Of a DNA stretch of 12,586 nt, positions 7,186 to 12,586 are shown in pieces. The DNA lies in the NCBI GenBank assembly GCA_002325615.1, contig DCSL01000050.1, positions 1 through 12,586 of the forward strand, read 5' to 3'. The position numbers were made by a program, and so were the translations under genes. The notes beneath the pieces were generated by a model, which saw only the letters and a list, made by a program, of their open reading frames with translations, was not told where the DNA came from and searched no databases. This DNA is from Amoebophilaceae bacterium UBA1467. Lineage in GTDB: Bacteria; Bacteroidota; Bacteroidia; Cytophagales; Amoebophilaceae. Positions within the stretch are counted from its first letter, which is position 1, and each line of letters opens with the position of its first letter.

Positions 7186-7220
7186 GTAAAAGCTTTATAA
7201 CTGTCTCCCAACACTCGCCT

Positions 7221-7547
7221 TTACAAAAAACCCAGGGCCAGCTTGGCTTCTTCTGACATCATTTCTTGGCTGTAGGGAGGTTCAAAGGTGAGCTCTACTT
7301 GGACTTCATTAACGCCTCTGATTCCCCTAATGCTAGTTTCTACCTGGCCTGGTATCAGTTCAGCAGCTGGACAGCTGGGTGAGGTGAGCGTCATCAGAAC
7401 CTGGACGTTGTTGACAGGGTAGATAGTGATCTCATAAATTAAACCTAGTGCATAGACATCTACCGGAATTTCTGGGTCATACACCTGCTTAAGGGCTTCG
7501 ATGACCTGCTCCTTACTTATATCAATGCTTTCTATCTTCTCAGCCAT
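7221..7547 (-). CDS. SufT-like DUF59 (MIP18 family) iron-sulfur assembly factor
   Basis: MIP18/DUF59 proteins in SUF operons help mature or deliver iron-sulfur clusters. The 108-residue protein has the family block DPEIPVDVYALGLIYEI at 24-40, MTLTSPSCPAAE with conserved Cys59, and a C-terminal EPPYSQEMMSEEAKLALG. The last block normally has Trp where Tyr92 is seen. The length is as expected. ATG at 7547 was chosen over a TTG at 7568 because the first residues of relatives align there. It lies 29 bases after sufE and 73 before the bacilliredoxin, in the order typical for Bacteroidota. PaaD-like proteins of phenylacetate degradation are related, but the SUF context argues against that role. Confidence 0.93.
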   Translation of the reverse strand: MAEKIESIDISKEQVIEALKQVYDPEIPVDVYALGLIYEITIYPVNNVQVLMTLTSPSCPAAELIPGQVETSIRGIRGVNEVQVELTFEPPYSQEMMSEEAKLALGFL

Positions 7548-7576
7548 ACTTGTAAAAGGTTTGTGCAACGCTGTGC

Positions 7577-8023
7577 CTATGCCCCTCGCTCAGCCTTTTG
7601 TGCAATAGCAATAAGCTTCATTTCTTTTACCATGTTGGCAAATCCGCTAGATCTTTGAGAGCCGATCAGTTGGGTCATGCCAATTTTGCCAACAAAGTAA
7701 AGATTCGCGTGGATGATTTCCTCTGCTGTTTGCCCAGAGAGCACCCGCAGGAGCAAGCTAATCAGTCCTTTGGTAATAGCTGTGTTACTATCGCCCTCAA
7801 AGAATAGTCGATCTTCTTGTCTTGTATAGGTCAGCCAGACCTTAGACATACAACCTTGGATGGTATTGTGCTCATTCTTGTAAAGGGTATCCATAGGGGC
7901 TAGCTGCTCGCCCAGGTCCATGATGTAGGTGAGCATGCGTTCCCTGTCTCCCTCTAGGGTTTGAAATTCTCCAATGATTTCTTCTTGTATTGCGCTGATG
8001 GTTGGTAAGACAATTTTTTTCAT
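7577..8023 (-). CDS. sufE: SufE cysteine desulfurase sulfur acceptor
   Basis: SufE takes persulfide sulfur from SufS and passes it to the SufBCD scaffold. The 148-residue protein carries the acceptor Cys58 in the family motif IQGCMSKVWL, followed by FFEGDSNTAITKGLISLLL, which lines the fold, and a C-terminal region ending in a lysine-rich helix. The length (about 140) is normal. Start ATG at 8023 lies 9 bases after the end of sufS, indicating tight co-transcription and probably translational coupling with its partner enzyme. Confidence 0.96.
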   Translation of the reverse strand: MKKIVLPTISAIQEEIIGEFQTLEGDRERMLTYIMDLGEQLAPMDTLYKNEHNTIQGCMSKVWLTYTRQEDRLFFEGDSNTAITKGLISLLLRVLSGQTAEEIIHANLYFVGKIGMTQLIGSQRSSGFANMVKEMKLIAIAQKAERGA

Positions 8024-8032
8024 AGCCTAGTA

Positions 8033-9292
8033 TTAAGTTTTTTGCTGTACTATCCTTGCTATTCCTGCTGCAAGCTGCTCTACTTCTTCTTTTGTATTAT
8101 AAATGGCAAAAGAGGCGCGTATAACCCCCTCAATTCCGAAGAAATCCATTAAAGGCTGTGTGCAACCATGCCCTGTTCTGACAGCAATACCATTTGCATC
8201 TAATAACATACCTGCATCTAGGTGGTGCACACCTTCTATAATCAATGAGAGCATGCCGATTTTGTTAGGTGCTGTGCCAATGATCCGAACTTTGTCAAGA
8301 TTGCCCAGTAAATCAAGCGCGTGAGTTAGTAACTCATCTTCATGTGCCCTAAGGTTTTTGTACCCTATTTGTCTGATAAAATTCAATGCCTCTTGCCAGG
8401 CGATAATGCCGGCTATATTGGGGGTACCTGCCTCGAACTTGTAAGGAAGGTCATTGTAAGTAGTATGTGCTAAAGTTACCTCTCGAACCATCTCACCACC
8501 GCCCTGGTAAGGAGGCATATCTTCCAATAATGCCCTTTTACCATACAAAACACCGACGCCTGTGGGGCCATATGCCTTGTGCGCAGAAAAGGCCAGGAAG
8601 TCACAATCTAAGTCTTGCACATCGATGGGCAGGTGCGGAGCTGCCTGTGCCCCATCTACCACCACGATGGCCCCATGTGCATGGGCTTGCTGGATGACCT
8701 CTTTGAGCGGATTGATGGTGCCTAGGGTATTGGAGACGTAGCTGATGGCAACAATTTTGGTCTTTGGCGTTAAAAGCTTCTCCAGGGTTGGTAGCAGTAG
8801 CTCGCCTGTGTCTCTAATGGGAATAACCTTTAGAGTAGCCTTCTTGGCTTGGCATAGCATTTGCCAAGGAACAATGTTGGCGTGGTGCTCCATGTGCGAT
8901 ATAATGACCTCGTCGCCTGCCTGCACTTGTGCCTGGCCATAAGCAGCAGCTACAAGATTGATACTTGCTGTAGTACCTGCTGTAAAAATGATTTCTGCTG
9001 CATCAGCAGCACGAATGAATTGCTGTGTACTATGCCTGGTGGTTTCTAAGGCAGCTGTTGCTCTAGAGGCTAATGTGTGGATTCCTCGATGAACATTAGC
9101 GTTATCATGCTGATAATAATGAGCAAGTGCATTCAGTACTGCCTGTGGTTTTTGCGTTGTAGCAGCATTATCTAGGTAAATCAGCGGCTTGCCATGAACA
9201 TGTTGATGTAGTGCAGGAAACTGTTCCCTGATTTTTTGAATATCTATTATGTTATGCGGAGGTGTTGCTGACATCAGTGATGCGTTAAGCAT
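8033..9292 (-). CDS. sufS: Cysteine desulfurase SufS
   Basis: SufS is the PLP enzyme that removes sulfur from cysteine to give alanine and an enzyme persulfide. The 419-residue protein has IYLDNAATTQKP at 38-49, MEHHANIVPW at 134-143, VVDGAQAAPH around 211-220 and the PLP-binding Lys239 in SAHKAYGPTG. The sulfur-accepting Cys377 lies in RTGHGCTQPLM. Most SufS proteins read GHHC there, so Gly376 is an uncommon substitution next to the active Cys. The length is normal for type II desulfurases (about 405-415). The ATG at 9292 follows sufD by 14 bases; an internal ATG at 9274 is an alternative start. Fifth in the reading direction of the local cluster is its partner sufE, 9 bases downstream. Confidence 0.97.
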   Translation of the reverse strand: MLNASLMSATPPHNIIDIQKIREQFPALHQHVHGKPLIYLDNAATTQKPQAVLNALAHYYQHDNANVHRGIHTLASRATAALETTRHSTQQFIRAADAAEIIFTAGTTASINLVAAAYGQAQVQAGDEVIISHMEHHANIVPWQMLCQAKKATLKVIPIRDTGELLLPTLEKLLTPKTKIVAISYVSNTLGTINPLKEVIQQAHAHGAIVVVDGAQAAPHLPIDVQDLDCDFLAFSAHKAYGPTGVGVLYGKRALLEDMPPYQGGGEMVREVTLAHTTYNDLPYKFEAGTPNIAGIIAWQEALNFIRQIGYKNLRAHEDELLTHALDLLGNLDKVRIIGTAPNKIGMLSLIIEGVHHLDAGMLLDANGIAVRTGHGCTQPLMDFFGIEGVIRASFAIYNTKEEVEQLAAGIARIVQQKT

Positions 9293-9306
9293 GGTTGTAC
9301 TATTCT

Positions 9307-10593
9307 TTAGTTCTCTTGGGTGGCCAAGTTGTCATATAGCTCTGTTCGCAAGGTTGCTAAAGGGATTTTTTCAATTACCTCATTGGCAAAGCCCTGCCGC
9401 AATAAGTAGCGCGCCATGTCCTCTGGCATGCCCCTTGTCCGTAAGTAAAAGAGCTTTTCTTCATCGAGCTGTCCTGTTGTAGCACCATGTGAGCACTTCA
9501 CATCATCGGCCCAAATTTCAAGCTGAGGTTTTGTATGGAGTGTAGCATGGTTAGAAAGTACCAAGTTGTTATTCGTTTGAAATGCATTGGTCTTTTGTGC
9601 TTCGGGTCTCACATAGATTCTTCCATTAAATACGCCTGTAGATTCATCCATCATGATGCCCTTGTAAAGTTCATTGCTGTAGGTATATGGTTTGCGATGA
9701 TCTACCATCGTATAGTTGTCAACATGCTGCTGTCTACGCAAGTAATACAGTCCATACATATTGGTCTCACTATAGGGGGCATTGATCACACTATTCAGAT
9801 TATTTCTGACCAATGCGCCTGACCACGTAAAAGTATAGGTATTGAGCATACTCTTCTGTGCCTGCTGGCATTGCGTAGTGTTCACTTGATGACTTTTCTG
9901 CCCCAGTTTTGTCTGCAAGGTGTAGTAATCTAGCCGGGCATTTTCTTGTACAACTACCTCAGCCACAGCATTCGTAAAGCCTATGGTTTGCCAAGAGGTA
10001 ATAATACTGGCCTGGCTGTGCTTGCCTGCCACTACCAGCAGACGCGGATAGGTCACGGGCTGGCATGTGCCAGAAGCGGTGTAGTGATAGAGCCACAAAG
10101 GCTTGTCTACCATTGCATGATCAGCAATATGAATAAAAAGCCCTTCCTCAAACAATGCAGTATTCAAGGCCGCAAAAACATCCGTCGTGCTTAGGGCATA
10201 CTGGGCAAAGTGTTCCAAAAATGCAGGCTGTTGCTGCTGATAAGCTTCTTGGAAAGTAAGAACCTGCACAAACTGCTCATGGCCTTCTAGCTGTGTGTAC
10301 TTTTTACTGACCTGACCGTTGAGCAGCACAATGTGGTAGGCGTCCATGTCATGGTAGCACACTGAGGCAATTTCTTCTGGTGTTGCTGGTACAGGTGTGG
10401 TGGGTTGATTAGACTCAAAATATGCTGTAAGTAGGCTGGCAATAGGCGTATACTTGTAAGCCTCATCTTTGAGGGTAGGTAAACCTTGTGCCTTGAAGTC
10501 TCTCAAAGCCTGTTGCCTTGTTGCATAGAAGGGAAGGGTGCTGTCTAGTGCTTCAAAGCGTTGGGTCAAAGCTTGCTGAAGGGAAGAGAGCAT
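9307..10593 (-). CDS. sufD: Fe-S cluster assembly scaffold protein SufD
   Basis: SufD forms the SufBC2D scaffold on which clusters are built and is needed for iron entry. The 428-residue protein shows the N-terminal helical region with LKDEAYKYTP at 41-50, a long beta-helix core, and the diagnostic C-terminal block CSHGATTGQLDEEKLFYL at 367-384. That block includes the conserved His369, followed by RGMPEDMARYLLRQGFA. The length fits SufD (about 420-440). SufB shares the fold but is longer and has different N-terminal and Cys motifs, so this is SufD. Start ATG at 10593 lies 37 bases after sufC. Its obligate partner sufB is not encoded in the window. Confidence 0.96.
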   Translation of the reverse strand: MLSSLQQALTQRFEALDSTLPFYATRQQALRDFKAQGLPTLKDEAYKYTPIASLLTAYFESNQPTTPVPATPEEIASVCYHDMDAYHIVLLNGQVSKKYTQLEGHEQFVQVLTFQEAYQQQQPAFLEHFAQYALSTTDVFAALNTALFEEGLFIHIADHAMVDKPLWLYHYTASGTCQPVTYPRLLVVAGKHSQASIITSWQTIGFTNAVAEVVVQENARLDYYTLQTKLGQKSHQVNTTQCQQAQKSMLNTYTFTWSGALVRNNLNSVINAPYSETNMYGLYYLRRQQHVDNYTMVDHRKPYTYSNELYKGIMMDESTGVFNGRIYVRPEAQKTNAFQTNNNLVLSNHATLHTKPQLEIWADDVKCSHGATTGQLDEEKLFYLRTRGMPEDMARYLLRQGFANEVIEKIPLATLRTELYDNLATQEN

Positions 10594-10630
10594 GTTTCAC
10601 AAAGGTTGAATGCTTGGTGCGTCATCTTAT

Positions 10631-11389
10631 TCACGAAGCTAGGGTTGCTTCTTTAATAATCCAGTCATACCCTTTGGCTTCTAACTCTTTAGCCAACTCC
10701 TTGGTCCCTGATTTAACAATCAGGCCATTATAGAGGACATGTACGAAGTCAGGGACAACGTAATCTAGTATCCGCTGGTAGTGTGTAATCATAATCGTTG
10801 CATTTTCCTTGCTCCGGAGTTGATTCACGCCATGGGCTACGATCTTTAGTGCATCGATGTCTAGTCCAGAATCAGTCTCATCTAGGATTGCCAGTGCAGG
10901 GGATAACATGGCCATCTGGAGCATCTCATTGCGCTTTTTTTCACCGCCTGAAAAGCCTTCGTTCAACGATCTTCGCAAGAGTGCTGGGTCCATGTTGACC
11001 AACTGCATATTTTCTTTCATCAATGCTAAAAAAGTAACTGCATCCAGAGGTAGCTGGCCTTTCTGCTTTCTAATCTGGTTGACAGCTGTTTTGAGGAAGT
11101 TGGTCATGCTTACCCCTGGAATCTCTACAGGATATTGAAAAGCCAAAAAAAGGCCAGCTGCTGCCCGTTCTTCTGGGGCCAAATCCAGTAGATTATTGCC
11201 CAGGAAAGTTAGACTCCCCGCTGTTACTGTATAGCTTTTTTTGCCCGCGAGCACGGCTGCCAAAGTGCTCTTGCCGGATCCATTAGGACCCATAATGGCA
11301 TGCACTTCGCCGGGCTTTACAGTCAGGTTGATGCCTTTGAGAAGCTCTTTATCTTCTACGGCTGCTTTTAGGTGGGTGACATTTAACAT
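10631..11389 (-). CDS. sufC: Fe-S cluster assembly ATPase SufC
   Basis: SufC is the ABC-type ATPase of the SufBCD scaffold. The 252-residue protein has all ATPase motifs: Walker A GPNGSGKS (34-41), Q loop Gln85 in AFQYP, signature SGGEKKR (147-153), Walker B LAILDE (166-171) with the SufC-specific TDSGLD after it, and the switch His203 in MITH. ATG at 11389 gives the usual N-terminus MLNVTHLKA. However, a GTG at 11431 in the same frame is preceded by AGGAG nine bases upstream and would add 14 residues, so the start is not certain. It is the first intact gene of the SUF run; the sequence upstream is a folate-gene pseudogene rather than the expected sufB. Confidence 0.96.
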   Translation of the reverse strand: MLNVTHLKAAVEDKELLKGINLTVKPGEVHAIMGPNGSGKSTLAAVLAGKKSYTVTAGSLTFLGNNLLDLAPEERAAAGLFLAFQYPVEIPGVSMTNFLKTAVNQIRKQKGQLPLDAVTFLALMKENMQLVNMDPALLRRSLNEGFSGGEKKRNEMLQMAMLSPALAILDETDSGLDIDALKIVAHGVNQLRSKENATIMITHYQRILDYVVPDFVHVLYNGLIVKSGTKELAKELEAKGYDWIIKEATLAS

Positions 11390-11447
11390 GTTCAGCTGGA
11401 ATAACAGCACGAAGCTACAACGAAAATTCACATTAGTTTGCTCCTGT

Positions 11448-12045
11448 TTACAGATTCCGGTCTTTATGCTCCCACCTGAACACTTGGTCAGGCGTTACGC
11501 AATAATCCATGGGTACGTCATAGACATGGAGGTCTTCGATGGCTGGTACAGGGGCTTCAAAGCACAGTTCAACCTTGGTAACGTCTGGCCTATACTGTTT
11601 AAAAGCCGATCATAATATCCCTGTCCATAACCCACCCTGTAACCCCTGCTCATCAAACGAAATGACCGGTAAAACTACCAGTAGAAAAGCAGTGGCAAGA
11701 ATTCGTACCCCGCTCATGGATTCTTGCATGCCCCAGGCATGTTGCTGAAAGGTGGTTGCTTGCTCTATTTGACGGCTCTCTATTTGTCCAGACCTATCCA
11801 ACAACTTGGGGGCTGCTATCACTATTTCTGGGTGGTTGACCAGTGGTGTGTACAAGAACTCCAGGTGCCCACCTCTTTGCGTGTAGGGTAGGCTAGGCTA
11901 GGTAGGTATGTAGGGATGGATAGTGGGTCATCTTGAACTCCTTAAAAAAACGTGTATACACCCGCTGGCTTTGTTGATGATACATGGTTTTGCCCATGGC
12001 TTGGCGTTGGTTTAAATATTTTTTGCGCAAATGTTCTTTTCTCAT
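11448..12045 (-). pseudogene. 5-formyltetrahydrofolate cyclo-ligase (MTHFS) pseudogene
   Basis: The intact enzyme converts 5-formyl-THF to 5,10-methenyl-THF. Three frames together encode a full-length relic. From ATG at 12045: MRKEHLRKKYLNQRQAM, with QQSQR and LHTYL following, ending at an in-frame TAG near 11896. The second frame carries LPYTQRGGHLEF, IVIAAPKLL, WGMQES and VVLPVISFDEQG. The third carries the substrate-loop motif VGYGQGYYDRLL, and a fourth segment, back in another frame, reads FKQYRPDVTKVEL and APVPAIEDLHVYDVPMDYCVTP. The breaks are about 10 extra bases in a GCCTA repeat (about 11889-11900), one extra G (11635-11637) and a one-base loss at about 11597-11604. Undoing them turns 598 bases into 588, exactly 196 codons, the family's usual size. 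An in-frame ATG at 12072 with GGAGG nine bases before it is an alternative start. Three lesions indicate true decay. Confidence 0.88.
11889..11903 (-). repeat. Short GCCTA tandem repeat inside the MTHFS pseudogene
   Basis: On the minus strand the units CCTA-GCCTA-GCCTA-CCCTA follow one another. Removing two GCCTA units (10 bases) restores the expected reading HTYLPYTQRG across the first break, so the repeat expansion probably caused that frameshift. Confidence 0.6.
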
Positions 12046-12183
12046 GGTGTGTTGACCATAAACTACTGGCATAGTTGTTATCCTCCGGCTGTTTCAGAAA
12101 AAACTTTCCATTGTTCTCATTGAAAGAACACTGCATCGTGTTTTTGTTGGGTTTGTGACAGTGTCGTCTCAAAAATATAGCTC

Positions 12184-12586
12184 ACTAAATTACCCCATTC
12201 CTTAGCTTTCCAAATCCGCCAACCCCAAGGGTTACTGAGTGGAGGTTCTGCTGTGGCACTTGCAGTAACAGTAGGTAGTGTGGCTGCCAACTTATATGTG
12301 GATCAAAAGAAGTATTACTGTTCAGGCATAGACATCAATGCCAATCATATTCGGCAGGTAGGGGAGGGCTATGCGTATGCTGTGGCTAGGTCTGCTTTAT
12401 ATGGGTAAAACCACACACCTGTAGCAGATTCACATTACTGATGAGCACAAGCAGCTCGTCTACGTCAGTCGGCTTACCCTGGCAGTGCTTACCAAGATGA
12501 AAGATGCGCCATGTATGTGGCCGAGTGGCTGGCTATTTACATTGATCTGCTTACTTCTACCAGGCACCCCAAAGCTCCTGTGCTTG
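12184..12586 (+). pseudogene. Decayed reading frame of unknown function, runs off right edge
   Basis: One plus-strand frame (in phase with GGA at 12241) looks coding on both sides of three stop codons. Before the TAA at 12406 it reads SGGSAVALAVTVGSVAANLY, then VDQKKYYCSGIDINANHIRQ. After two adjacent TGA stops it reads ARLRQSAYPGSAYQDERCA and MYVAEWLAIYIDLLTSTRHP to the window end. That a single phase stays protein-like through the stops suggests nonsense decay of one gene. The first part has a small-residue hydrophobic stretch that may be a membrane segment. I do not recognise a family. No start codon or upstream part is evident; a TAG at 12178-12180 closes the frame on the left. The 138 bases between this and the folate pseudogene hold no gene I can see. 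Confidence 0.35.

Noticed and set aside
9535..9822. Plus-strand frame of 95 codons opposite sufD
   Set aside because: Shadow of the conserved sufD reading frame on the other strand.
11942..12172. Minus-strand frame of 76 codons at the start of the folate pseudogene
   Set aside because: It overlaps the cyclo-ligase N-terminus in another frame; the cyclo-ligase phase carries the conserved residues.

Overview
The window looks like part of a reduced genome from a Bacteroidota endosymbiont, with Amoebophilaceae/Cardinium-like bacteria as a plausible but unproven guess. The evidence is the gene order sufC-sufD-sufS-sufE-SufT-like-bacilliredoxin, which is a Bacteroidota (Cytophagales) arrangement. 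A promoter in front of the SRP RNA fits the Bacteroidota -33/-7 type. Shine-Dalgarno sequences are mostly weak or absent, and tRNAs do not encode CCA. Housekeeping genes are kept while others decay through small indels. No mobile element, CRISPR array or phage gene is seen.

Left part (1-3115, all minus strand): a partial mazG running off the left edge, a membrane zinc metallopeptidase of the YugP type, an exported coiled-coil protein with a ClpP-like serine protease domain, and tRNA-Gln(TTG).

Middle (3116-5850, plus strand): a 4.5S SRP RNA gene with its own promoter and a T-run terminator, then ftsE broken by a frameshift in a seven-A run, fmt (methionyl-tRNA formyltransferase) and frr (ribosome recycling factor). 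The convergent intergenic stretch 5851-6140 holds a strong 13-bp hairpin inside two mutually exclusive inverted repeats.

Right part (6141-11389, minus strand): a compact SUF iron-sulfur cluster operon transcribed right to left as sufC, sufD, sufS, sufE and a SufT-like DUF59 gene. It is followed in the same direction by a bacilliredoxin (BrxA/B), a Bcp-type peroxiredoxin and tRNA-Arg(TCT). SufBCD would be the cluster scaffold, SufS/SufE supply sulfur, the DUF59 protein is a maturation factor, and the two redox proteins plausibly protect the system. sufB, normally beside sufC, is not in the window.

Right edge (11448-12586): directly upstream of sufC lies a 5-formyltetrahydrofolate cyclo-ligase pseudogene whose three indels can be reconstructed. 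Beyond it, on the plus strand, is what looks like an unidentified decayed reading frame that runs off the window.
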